DNA of 19,557 nt from VBAT01 sp036520835. Its GTDB lineage: Bacteria > Bacteroidota > Bacteroidia > Chitinophagales > Chitinophagaceae. Below the pieces are notes generated by a model, which made no database searches, was not told the DNA's origin, and saw only the letters and a program-made list of their open reading frames with translations. The position numbers and the translations under genes are program-made. Location: NCBI GenBank assembly GCA_036520835.1, contig DATDIX010000138.1:1-19557 (forward strand), given 5' to 3'. Below are positions 8,153 to 16,405 of this stretch, piece after piece (within the stretch, counting starts at the first letter, position 1; each line of letters begins with the position of its first letter).

Positions 8153-10441
8153 TCAGTATTTTTCAGGGATAAAAGGTACCACCACTTCTATGATCGTACC
8201 TTTTTCGGGGGTACTGTAAACGTTATATGTTCCGCCCATCATCATCGCCCTTTCCTTCATACCCATGATACCAAGTGTTTTTTTGTCTTTGACCGTACCG
8301 GGATCGAATCCCTTGCCATCATCCTCGATCATCATAATTAGCGACTGCTGGTCCTGCCAGACCAGGGATACATCAATTTTTTTGGCTTCTGCATGGCGGA
8401 CAGAATTGGTCAGTGATTCCTGGAATATCCGGAAAAGGCCGATCGCCAGATTTTTTGGGGATTTATCTTCTGTGATACTGGTTATAAAACTTGTTTTAAT
8501 GCCCGTTCTTTTGCCAAAGTCATTACAATACCATTCCAGCGTTGCCACCAGTCCCAGGTCATCCAGCAGACCGGGTCTCAGCTCTGCAGATATCTTTCTG
8601 ACGGTTTCCACCATATTATTGATCGAATCAATTACCTGGTCAAAGCCGTCGGAGGATGAACCCTCTTTCCCGGTAATTTTTTTGGTTAACCGGGACACAT
8701 CCATTTTTAATACGGTAAGTTGCTGGCCCAGTTCATCATGTATTTCTCTTGAAAGATTCAATCGTTCCTCTTCCCGGATGGTTTCAATATAATTGCTTAA
8801 CAGGCGAAGATCTTCCCTGGATCTCCGTAATTCATTTTCTGCTTTCTTTCTTTCACTGATATCTCTTACAAAAGCCAGGAAACGGTCGGGGGCAATGATC
8901 CGGGCTGAGATTTCGACATCCAACAGCGTACCGTCCTTTCGTTTCAGTTTTCTTTCGGTAGTAGATGTTTTGCCCGACAGGATCTCCTCAAATTTAAAAG
9001 GGATCCTTTGAAGTTCGGCTTGCACGGTGAGTTCATTTGCACGCATTTTCAGTAATTCTTCCTCGCTGTATTGCGAAAGCCGGCAACCGGCAGGATTGAC
9101 AACTAAAAATTCTCCCCGGAAGTTGGCAATGAAAATACCATCGGAGGCCTGCTCCACCAATGTCCGGTATTTCACTTCACTTTCCCTGATCCGTTCTTCT
9201 GCCTTTTTTATCCCGGTTACATTACGTACGAGGACAAGCACAACATCTTTTCCCTGCGGTATATATCTTGCTTCATAATCCAGCAGTTCATTGTCCACCT
9301 GCATCTGGTAGCTATGGGTGACCACCTGCCGGCTTACCAATGCTTTTTCAATGTTCGACATGATCTCTTCTGCTAATCCGGGTGGTAGTATTTCCATGAT
9401 CTTTTTTCCGATGAGTTCCTCCTTTGGTACGAGATCTTTTTGGTCTATTGGATTATTGTAGTCAATATACCTTCCCTCCGCGTCTATCAGGAATACCAGG
9501 TCAGGGAGTGCATTTACGATCGTTTTATTTCTTTTTTCACTTTTATCCAATTCCGCCGTTTTGAGTAATACGAGTTGTTGCAACCGGGCCGGTGTCTTTC
9601 CGAGATAGGCAGCAAATAAACCTCCTGTAACAGATAACATCAGGCCAATAATCGTAATGAGAAGAATATCCTGCAATGGCTTGTATCCGTTTGCAGCGAT
9701 TACGGATAGTTTCCATTCTCCACCTGGAATGTAAACGGATACTTCCTGTTTAGCGGGAGTTTTTTTTATGGGTAAAAAGAATTCTTCCTGCTTTGTTTCA
9801 GGATTGATCCTGGATAATTGAAAATAATAACCGGTTTTACCCAAAGTATCGATACCTGCTGCCTGCAATAAAGTCTGCATCCTGATAATAACGGCAGAGA
9901 ATCCCCAGAATTTATTGTTTCGGAAAACCGGCAAACGGCCTATCACCGCCATTCCTCCCTCCCGGAGTTGAAGGGGACCGGCAAAGAATAATTCTTTTTT
10001 ATAAATAGCCTTAAATGCTTCTTTGTTTCTTGCACTGTCTTTAAGGATATCATACCCGATAGCCGCTTCATTTCCTTTTAAAGGATAGACATACTGTATC
10101 ACTCCACCGGGAACCAATTGCAGTACATCAACATATTTGTGGCTCCGGAAAATATAAGCCGCGATTGAGTCAAAGTTTCGGGGAATTCCATCCCCATCTA
10201 TGACAAGTGCCAGTGATTGTGTTGCCGACAAGCTGTATTGTAGTGCCTGCTGCAGCCGGTTGCTGACCGACCCGGCAACATGACCGGCCGCCTGCCTTTC
10301 TTCTTTCTTTAAAGTATTATAATGCTGGTATGTTACATACAGGCAAGCAGAAGTGAGCAGCAAGAAAGTAAACAATCCTATTATCCATGGCTTTATGAAC
10401 AGCCATGTATTTGCCTGGTATTTTGGGTTATGATCGCTCAT
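8153..10441 (-). CDS. CHASE-PAS-PAS sensor histidine kinase (NarL/UhpB-type, HisKA_3)
   Basis: 762-residue membrane histidine kinase. A transmembrane helix spans about 17-38. Residues 75-190 resemble a CHASE extracellular ligand-binding domain (YVDVLQLVPGGVIQYVYPLKGNEAAIG is typical). A second transmembrane helix lies at about 257-279. Two PAS domains follow at about 304-412 (NALPDLVFLIDAEGRYIDYN) and 423-533 (EQASDGIFIANFRGEFLVVNPAG). The dimerisation domain is HisKA_3, with phosphoacceptor His568 in SREIHDELGQQL. The ATPase domain has FQESLTN (Asn679) and DDGKGFD (707-713), ending near 757. Kinases of this class normally signal to NarL/LuxR-type response regulators, but none is adjacent, so it is an orphan here. 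The ligand is unknown. The gene is isolated: 266 bp from the pyrophosphatase gene and 132 bp from the BlaI-like gene. Confidence 0.93.
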   Translation of the reverse strand: MSDHNPKYQANTWLFIKPWIIGLFTFLLLTSACLYVTYQHYNTLKKEERQAAGHVAGSVSNRLQQALQYSLSATQSLALVIDGDGIPRNFDSIAAYIFRSHKYVDVLQLVPGGVIQYVYPLKGNEAAIGYDILKDSARNKEAFKAIYKKELFFAGPLQLREGGMAVIGRLPVFRNNKFWGFSAVIIRMQTLLQAAGIDTLGKTGYYFQLSRINPETKQEEFFLPIKKTPAKQEVSVYIPGGEWKLSVIAANGYKPLQDILLITIIGLMLSVTGGLFAAYLGKTPARLQQLVLLKTAELDKSEKRNKTIVNALPDLVFLIDAEGRYIDYNNPIDQKDLVPKEELIGKKIMEILPPGLAEEIMSNIEKALVSRQVVTHSYQMQVDNELLDYEARYIPQGKDVVLVLVRNVTGIKKAEERIRESEVKYRTLVEQASDGIFIANFRGEFLVVNPAGCRLSQYSEEELLKMRANELTVQAELQRIPFKFEEILSGKTSTTERKLKRKDGTLLDVEISARIIAPDRFLAFVRDISERKKAENELRRSREDLRLLSNYIETIREEERLNLSREIHDELGQQLTVLKMDVSRLTKKITGKEGSSSDGFDQVIDSINNMVETVRKISAELRPGLLDDLGLVATLEWYCNDFGKRTGIKTSFITSITEDKSPKNLAIGLFRIFQESLTNSVRHAEAKKIDVSLVWQDQQSLIMMIEDDGKGFDPGTVKDKKTLGIMGMKERAMMMGGTYNVYSTPEKGTIIEVVVPFIPEKY

Positions 10442-10641
10442 TAGGTTTACCCGGAAGCTATTAAGTGCTGGCTAACGGGTATTGCCGTTTTCTGTCGGGT
10501 ACAAATTACCGGCATTATTGAAACTAATACATTCCGGCTTTTCTATATAGTACAGGAAGTAAATTAATGCAAGTTTAAGGGTTACTGCGAAAACACATTA
10601 AAGTATTTCCTTATTTTTTAAACTTTAGTTACGCAGAGTTG

Positions 10642-10678
10642 AAAAAAATAAGCCCCCCTGTGGAAACAGGGGGACTTA
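10642..10678 (-). terminator. Intrinsic terminator of the pyrophosphatase gene
   Basis: Read on the minus strand, a hairpin at 10678-10649 has a perfect 7-bp GC-rich stem (CCCCCTG/CAGGGGG) around a 6-nt loop. It extends by TAAG/CTTA after one mismatch. A run of T residues (TTATTTTTTT) follows at once. It lies 30 bp past the stop of hppA, in the right orientation. This is the clearest terminator in the window. Confidence 0.88.
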
Positions 10679-10707
10679 ATGATAATGGTTCTGATTAAGC
10701 TCTTGAA

Positions 10708-12942
10708 CTATTTTAAATAGACCGTAGTAGCTGCTTCTGTTTTTGTCGTTACTGCCGGTATAGTTTTTTCTTCTTTTTTTACCTGTGCATGGCCACCTGA
10801 ATTACCTGCATGAAAACTGGCAAGGGTGGGTGCGAGGACTAAAGATACAATAGACATCAATTTAATCAAAATATTCATTGAAGGTCCTGAAGTATCTTTA
10901 AAAGGGTCTCCGACCGTATCGCCGGTTACTGCGGCTTTGTGCGGGTCACTTCCTTTTTTGTAGATCTGGCCATTGATCTCAGCACCTTTTTCAAAAGATT
11001 TTTTTGCATTATCCCAGGCGCCACCGGCATTGTTCTGGAACATTCCCATCAGTACGCCGCTCACCGTAGCGCCAGCAAGAAAACCACCCAGTGCCTCAGG
11101 GCCGAGGATAAAACCGATGATGATAGGGGATACGATGGCTATTGCACCCGGTGCGATCATTTTCCGGATAGACGCATCTGTAGAGATGGCCACACATTTT
11201 TCATACTCGGGTTTTCCTTTACCTTCCATGATACCCGGAATTTCCCTGAACTGGCGGCGAACTTCTTCAACCATTGCCATTGCTGCTTTACCAACAGCCT
11301 GGATAGCGAGTGAAGAGAATATAAAAGGGATCATGCCACCAACGAATAATGAAGCCAGCACATCCGCTTTATAAATGTCAATGCCTGACATGGCATAACC
11401 GTTATGATTGACCACGCCTACATAAGCTGCGAACAAAGCCAATGCCGTCAACGCTGCAGAAGCGATGGCAAAACCTTTACCTGTAGCAGCCGTTGTATTA
11501 CCTACTGCATCGAGCACATCCGTTTTTTCACGAACTTCTTTGGGCAGCTCACTCATTTCTGCAATACCACCTGCATTATCGGCGATCGGGCCAAAAGCAT
11601 CGATCGCTAACTGCATAGCTGTAGTGGCCATCATACCGGCAGCAGCTATCGCTACTCCATATAGACCGGCGCACTCATAAGAACCCCAGATACCGGCGGC
11701 TAAAACAAGTATTGGTAATAAAGTTGATTCCATACCGACAGCCAAACCACCAATTACGTTAGTAGCATGTCCTGTTCCTGATTGGCGGACAATGGTATTA
11801 ACAGGACGTTTGCCCATGGCCGTATAATATTCAGTAATGATACTCATTAATGTACCCACCACTAAACCTACCGCGATAGCGCCAAGCACTCCCCATTTTG
11901 TGAACTCATGATCACGAAGGACCATAGTATCAGGTAATATATAATATACAAGTCCTATCGAAGCAACGGCGGTCAATACAATAGAACCCCAGTTACCCAT
12001 ATTTAAAGCTTTCTGCACACTGGCAGTATTGACACCTGCTGTATCGCTGACACGAACAAACCAGGTGCCTACAATAGAAAAAATAATACCCATTCCAGCG
12101 ATCAGCATGGGCAACAGGATAGGGGAGAGACCACCTAACCCATCATCACCTACTACACGGGTTTCCTGGCCAAGAACAATTGTTGCTAATACGGTAGCAA
12201 CATAAGACCCAAACAGGTCAGCTCCCATACCGGCAACATCGCCTACATTATCTCCTACGTTATCGGCGATAGTCGCGGGGTTGCGGGGATCATCTTCAGG
12301 AATACCTGCTTCCACTTTACCAACCAGGTCAGCGCCAACATCAGCTGCCTTGGTATAGATACCACCGCCTACACGGGCAAACAATGCTATGGATTCAGCA
12401 CCTAATGAAAACCCGGTGAGTACTTCGATGGCTTTCACCATTTCAGCAGAATCAACAGCCGCATCACCGACAAATACCATTTTCAATACAATGAATAAAC
12501 CACCCAGGCCTAATACGGCGAGGCCGGCAACACCTAATCCCATTACCGATCCGCCGGTAAAAGAAACTTTTAATGCTTTTGATAAACTGGTACGGGCGGC
12601 TTCAGCTGTGCGGACATTACTTTTTGTAGCGATTCGCATACCGATATAACCGGCCGTAGCGCTGAATACAGCGCCAAGGATAAAAGCAATCGCAATAGAC
12701 CAGTGTGAGTTCTCATTCGTGGTTGACATGAAACCAAGAAGGATGGCAACGATAGCAACGAAGTAGCCTAATATCTTCCATTCTGCTTTGAGAAAAGCCA
12801 TGGCCCCGTCAGCAATGTACTTGCTGATCTCTTTCATGCGGTCATTGCCCGCATTCTGTTTTGAAACCCAATTGAATTTAACAAGGGTGTACAACAACCC
12901 GATTACACCCATGAGAGGTACGGCATAGATCAATTTGTCCAT
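10708..12942 (-). CDS. hppA: K+-dependent membrane-bound ion-pumping pyrophosphatase
   Basis: 744-residue integral membrane pyrophosphatase with about 16 helices. It couples PPi hydrolysis to H+ (or Na+) export. Diagnostic motifs are all present: GGGIYTKAADVGADLVGKVE (192-211), EDDPRNPATIADNVGDNVGD (216-235), DNAGGIAEM (455-463) and GDTVGDPFKDTSGPSMN (674-690). GNTTAATGKG (481-490) has Ala485 and Gly488, the pattern of K+-dependent enzymes. The glutamate that separates Na+ from plant-type H+ pumps in helix 6 is absent (GADLFGSYVAT). A Glu at 183 in helix 5 (GAESIALFARVGGG) takes its place. From memory this is the arrangement of the Flavobacterium johnsoniae-type K+-dependent H+ pumps, so H+ is my prediction. 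A charged tail after residue 717 exceeds the usual core. It is a single gene with its own promoter and terminator. Confidence 0.96.
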   Translation of the reverse strand: MDKLIYAVPLMGVIGLLYTLVKFNWVSKQNAGNDRMKEISKYIADGAMAFLKAEWKILGYFVAIVAILLGFMSTTNENSHWSIAIAFILGAVFSATAGYIGMRIATKSNVRTAEAARTSLSKALKVSFTGGSVMGLGVAGLAVLGLGGLFIVLKMVFVGDAAVDSAEMVKAIEVLTGFSLGAESIALFARVGGGIYTKAADVGADLVGKVEAGIPEDDPRNPATIADNVGDNVGDVAGMGADLFGSYVATVLATIVLGQETRVVGDDGLGGLSPILLPMLIAGMGIIFSIVGTWFVRVSDTAGVNTASVQKALNMGNWGSIVLTAVASIGLVYYILPDTMVLRDHEFTKWGVLGAIAVGLVVGTLMSIITEYYTAMGKRPVNTIVRQSGTGHATNVIGGLAVGMESTLLPILVLAAGIWGSYECAGLYGVAIAAAGMMATTAMQLAIDAFGPIADNAGGIAEMSELPKEVREKTDVLDAVGNTTAATGKGFAIASAALTALALFAAYVGVVNHNGYAMSGIDIYKADVLASLFVGGMIPFIFSSLAIQAVGKAAMAMVEEVRRQFREIPGIMEGKGKPEYEKCVAISTDASIRKMIAPGAIAIVSPIIIGFILGPEALGGFLAGATVSGVLMGMFQNNAGGAWDNAKKSFEKGAEINGQIYKKGSDPHKAAVTGDTVGDPFKDTSGPSMNILIKLMSIVSLVLAPTLASFHAGNSGGHAQVKKEEKTIPAVTTKTEAATTVYLK

Positions 12943-12980
12943 AAAACAGTGATTCTCTTAATAAAAAGTTTAAAGGACGG

Positions 12981-13011
12981 CAAAGATAGGGGAAAACAGG
13001 CTTCTTGGCAA
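12981..13011 (-). promoter_or_regulatory. Bacteroidota-type promoter of hppA
   Basis: On the minus strand TTG (13011-13009), a 20-nt spacer and TATCTTTG (12988-12981) match the Bacteroidota consensus TTG-N(19-21)-TAnnTTTG without a mismatch. The expected start of transcription is near 12975, giving a leader of about 30 nt before the hppA ATG. Activity is inferred from the match only. Confidence 0.75.
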
Positions 13012-13108
13012 TCTTGACTGCTTTTTTGTTACCAGCTTCAAATCCTTGATTTAGCGTTCCTTGCGGCGTTTACACAGGGCTTGACCCGGTGCTCTGTTCA
13101 GGGTTCTT

Positions 13109-14824
13109 TCACTTTTTATCAACTGTATTCATGGAGTCGGCTTTATTTAATTCAACATCGGCAGATATAATGGAAGTTTTTGGCGATCCGCAGTCACAGT
13201 CACAATTTTTGGGCTTCAGGTTTTCGGCATTTTTCAATTCCCGGTCAATATCTTTCAATTCAGTGTTTGTCTTTCTTATTTCAGCAGCATTTTTAGCATC
13301 CGATACTTTGATATCCAGGTTATCAAAACCAATATTGCTGATAGCAGCATTGAACGCTTCTTTGGTAGAACTGCTGAGTGAAATATCAAACTCTTGTTTT
13401 AATGAAGTGGTAAATTCTTTCAGGGCAAATGCAATGGATTCTTCCCTTTCTGTGACGGCCATGATATACGCTTTTGCATTTTGGGGCAATGATATCTTAC
13501 CATTCTTTAAATCAAAAGCAAACTCTTCTTTGTTCCTTTCGGCCGGCCCGCCTTCAACATAAACTTTTACAGAAGGTATTATCAAAAACACTTTGACCTT
13601 TTCCCTGTATTCACCGCTGATCCGTACAAACAATTCGCTTTCCTCCACACCATTTATACCTTTCAGTAAAACATCAATATTGTACCAGCCAAAGCTTTCG
13701 ATGGTGAACTGGTAATATTCAGCATCATAATATTGAGGTGAAACTCTTTCTTCGAAATCAACGGGCGGGGGAGGGCCGACAGGTTCGGTAATTGTTACAG
13801 GCGGAGCAGGTTCTTTCTTTTCTTCTACAAGGCTTCCATTTTCTTTTATGAGTTCTTTTTTTCTTGATCTTGCTTCTTCCTTTTGATAGTTGAGATCGGA
13901 GATGGCTTGTTTATATTTTGCGCAACTGTCTGCACAATCGTATAGATAAGCATGTGCCGGTAATGGTAAATTTCTCCTGTCACTTTCATTTTGAATATAC
14001 TTGTATATATTCAGCAATTCATATCCCGTACCGGTATCCGTTTTGAAAAAGGCAGTACCAATACTGCCCCCATTCCTGCTGATAAGATTGCATTTATAAA
14101 TATTGTAAGTGCCATATTCTTCGAGATGATCGTAATAGTAAATGGAATCCTTTGTTTTTATTTGATGCCCTTCAAATTCCCTATAATGGATTCCATGCTC
14201 ATAATACCTGTAATCATCACCTTCCTCAACATAAGGGAATCTTTTCATGAAATGTGCCAGGTCAGGCCCCGTCATATCCTTTCCAATCGCATGACAGTTT
14301 GCACATTTACTTTGAAACAAAACCTGTCCCTGCTGAATGCTGCTTAATTGTTTATTTTCCGGCAAAGCGGCCGGCTCTTTCCAATTGATATTCCCATTCT
14401 CATCTTTTTGCCCTTTGAACAATTGCATCCCTTCGGCGAGGTAATCGGTGGGCAAAGCCACTTTGATCGCTTGTGTGATCTTTGTATCCTGCCCGCCTTT
14501 GGCATTAATATAGATCATACCGCCGCTGGAAAGGGGTTCGCCGTTGGATTGTGTTACCAGCCCTGCATTTATCATTTGCTCCAGGGAATAAGCTTCTTTT
14601 ATTTCTAATGTAACTGTATTTCCGTTGCCGGTTGTCAGCGAACCTTTGGGTATCTTCAGCAAAGCCCCGTTCTTGGTGACAAGAACTGTATCCCTGTTGA
14701 TATCAATTGTGTATTCCTGTAAAGGAAGGTTATCTGTGCTGAGAAGTTTGCCGGATGTTGTTGAAGTATTACAACTAATAATAATAGCGAATGCAACGAA
14801 AATAAGCAGCAGCGAATATTTCAT
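13109..14824 (-). CDS. Cytochrome c-type lipoprotein with large C-terminal extension
   Basis: 571-residue predicted lipoprotein. The signal is followed by Cys18 in the lipobox (IIISCNTS). Residues 38-150 form a beta-rich region (DTVLVTKNGALLKIPKGSL, then GGMIYINAKGG), similar to segments I associate with Bacteroidota surface lipoproteins. A single haem c site, CANCH, lies at 174-178, followed by GPDLAHF (186-192) as in class I cytochromes. Residues 310-355 are charged, then Pro-rich (VGPPPPVDFEE). The remaining roughly 200 residues are unrecognised and include a helical, charged segment and a cysteine cluster (CDCDC, 541-545). Probably an envelope electron carrier or redox sensor; the partner is unknown. 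It starts 66 bp after the stop of nnr on the same strand, so read-through is possible, but no clear promoter is visible in that gap. Confidence 0.8.
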   Translation of the reverse strand: MKYSLLLIFVAFAIIISCNTSTTSGKLLSTDNLPLQEYTIDINRDTVLVTKNGALLKIPKGSLTTGNGNTVTLEIKEAYSLEQMINAGLVTQSNGEPLSSGGMIYINAKGGQDTKITQAIKVALPTDYLAEGMQLFKGQKDENGNINWKEPAALPENKQLSSIQQGQVLFQSKCANCHAIGKDMTGPDLAHFMKRFPYVEEGDDYRYYEHGIHYREFEGHQIKTKDSIYYYDHLEEYGTYNIYKCNLISRNGGSIGTAFFKTDTGTGYELLNIYKYIQNESDRRNLPLPAHAYLYDCADSCAKYKQAISDLNYQKEEARSRKKELIKENGSLVEEKKEPAPPVTITEPVGPPPPVDFEERVSPQYYDAEYYQFTIESFGWYNIDVLLKGINGVEESELFVRISGEYREKVKVFLIIPSVKVYVEGGPAERNKEEFAFDLKNGKISLPQNAKAYIMAVTEREESIAFALKEFTTSLKQEFDISLSSSTKEAFNAAISNIGFDNLDIKVSDAKNAAEIRKTNTELKDIDRELKNAENLKPKNCDCDCGSPKTSIISADVELNKADSMNTVDKK

Positions 14825-14890
14825 ATGGAAAGTTTAAGTATATACAGATGCTGTTTATTCCCATTTTCATAAAATAGTAACCCTTCACGA

Positions 14891-16396
14891 TTAATTATTT
14901 TTTTGAACAGAAAGAAAAGCATTGCCCAGGTTGTCAATAATATCTCCGGCTATCATCGCTTCCATGGACAATTTTTCAGCAGCAAGATCACCGGCTAACC
15001 CATGCAGGTAGACACCAAGTATAGCGGTTTCAACAGAACTGTAACCCTGTGCCAATAATCCCGTCAGAATACCTGTCAGTACATCGCCGCTGCCGGCTGT
15101 TGCCATGCCTACATTACCGGTTGAATTAAAAAATCCTTTCCCATCCGGTGTTGCGATGAGTGTGTGATGGCCCTTTAATACAATTACGATAGTCAGTTCT
15201 TTTGCTTTTTGCAGGGCCAGTTGAATACGTTCAAAGTCATTGGCAGTTTCCCCGAACAACCTTTCAAATTCTTTTGGATGCGGGGTAAGTATTGAACCCG
15301 GAGGGATAAGTTTCAGCAGGTCTTTTTGTGTGGATAGAATATTCAGTGCATCCGCATCCAGCACAACCGGGTGACGGTAGGCGTCAAAAATTTCTCTCAC
15401 CAACATTTTTGTTTCAGAGGCAATACCGATGCCCGGGCCGATACCGATCGCTTCATACTTTGTCAGGTCATCCTCGATCTTTGTTACAAAATAGGAATTG
15501 AAGTCTGTCGTGACCATTGCTTCAGGGACCGAACTTTGCAAAATGTCATAACCGCATTTTGGAATATGGCAGGTAAGAAGCCCGATACCACTTCTCATAC
15601 ATGCCTGTGCCGATAATACTCCCGCCCCGATCTTTCCATGACTCCCCGCTACCAGCAAACCATGACCAAAGGCCCCTTTATGCGCAAATCTTTTTCGTGG
15701 TTTATGAATGGAAAGGATCGTCTCTTCATTTATCCATTCATAGCTGCCGGTGGCGGATTGATAAAACCCTTCATGCAAACCAATGTCGAGAATATGTATG
15801 TCTCCTGTATAGTCTGCATTCTCGGCGACAAGAAAAGCCGGTTTGAGACATTGAAAAGTTAAGGTATGATCAGCCCTGATAATGATATTCCCTCGTGAAG
15901 AGCGGTCAACAAACATTCCGCTCGGAATATCAATAGAAATTATTTTACTCTTACTGCTGTTGATATTTTCAACCAGTTTGGCCGTTACACCTTCCAGTTT
16001 CCTGTTAAGACCTGATCCAAATAATGCATCAATGATGATATCCTGATTGCCGGGGTGGGGCAAATCTTTTTCTTCCCGGATAAATTTTATATCGATGCCT
16101 TTCAGTTTTGCAAGATTGGCCTGGAAATCAGCTGTTCCTTTTTGGCCAAACTCGAGTATATAAGCCGAGACCGGGTAATTTCTTTGTGCAAGGATACGGG
16201 CAATAGCTAACCCATCCCCGCCATTATTTCCTTTGCCGCAAAAAATACTGTAATGAATATTGCCACGAAAATTCTCTTCCAGCCAGTCTGCGCATTTTCC
16301 TGCTGCTCTTTCCATCAGGTCAATGGATAAAACAGGCTCCTGCCGGATCGTATACTGATCCCAGAGACGAATCTCTTCGGCGTTGAGAATTTTCAT
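14891..16396 (-). CDS. nnr: Bifunctional NAD(P)HX epimerase / ADP-dependent dehydratase
   Basis: 501-residue metabolite-repair enzyme. The N-terminal YjeF-type domain (1-215) epimerises damaged (R)-NAD(P)HX, and the C-terminal domain (about 225-501) dehydrates the S form back to NAD(P)H using ADP. Visible motifs are CGKGNNGGDGLAIAR (53-67), DALFGSGLNR (123-132) and SIDIPSGM (154-161) in the first half. The second half has GPGIG (320-324), DADALN (347-352), TPHPKEFERL (371-380), LKGHHT (407-412) and NVGMATAGSGDVLTG (428-442), the nucleotide-binding and catalytic loop. Length and domain order match bacterial Nnr. It begins 9 bp after the stop of the serine hydrolase gene, so it is probably the second gene of that operon; no functional link between the two is obvious. 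Confidence 0.96.
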   Translation of the reverse strand: MKILNAEEIRLWDQYTIRQEPVLSIDLMERAAGKCADWLEENFRGNIHYSIFCGKGNNGGDGLAIARILAQRNYPVSAYILEFGQKGTADFQANLAKLKGIDIKFIREEKDLPHPGNQDIIIDALFGSGLNRKLEGVTAKLVENINSSKSKIISIDIPSGMFVDRSSRGNIIIRADHTLTFQCLKPAFLVAENADYTGDIHILDIGLHEGFYQSATGSYEWINEETILSIHKPRKRFAHKGAFGHGLLVAGSHGKIGAGVLSAQACMRSGIGLLTCHIPKCGYDILQSSVPEAMVTTDFNSYFVTKIEDDLTKYEAIGIGPGIGIASETKMLVREIFDAYRHPVVLDADALNILSTQKDLLKLIPPGSILTPHPKEFERLFGETANDFERIQLALQKAKELTIVIVLKGHHTLIATPDGKGFFNSTGNVGMATAGSGDVLTGILTGLLAQGYSSVETAILGVYLHGLAGDLAAEKLSMEAMIAGDIIDNLGNAFLSVQKNN

Positions 16397-16405
16397 TTCC
16401 CAAAC

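Noticed and set aside
8265..8792. 175-codon plus-strand open frame
   Set aside because: Antisense to the conserved kinase and ATPase domains of the histidine kinase, with composition typical of a reverse-complement shadow.
13089..13562. 157-codon plus-strand open frame
   Set aside because: It lies opposite the cytochrome c lipoprotein, whose motifs are clear. The translated product is Ser/Phe-rich and has no recognisable family features, as expected for an antisense shadow.
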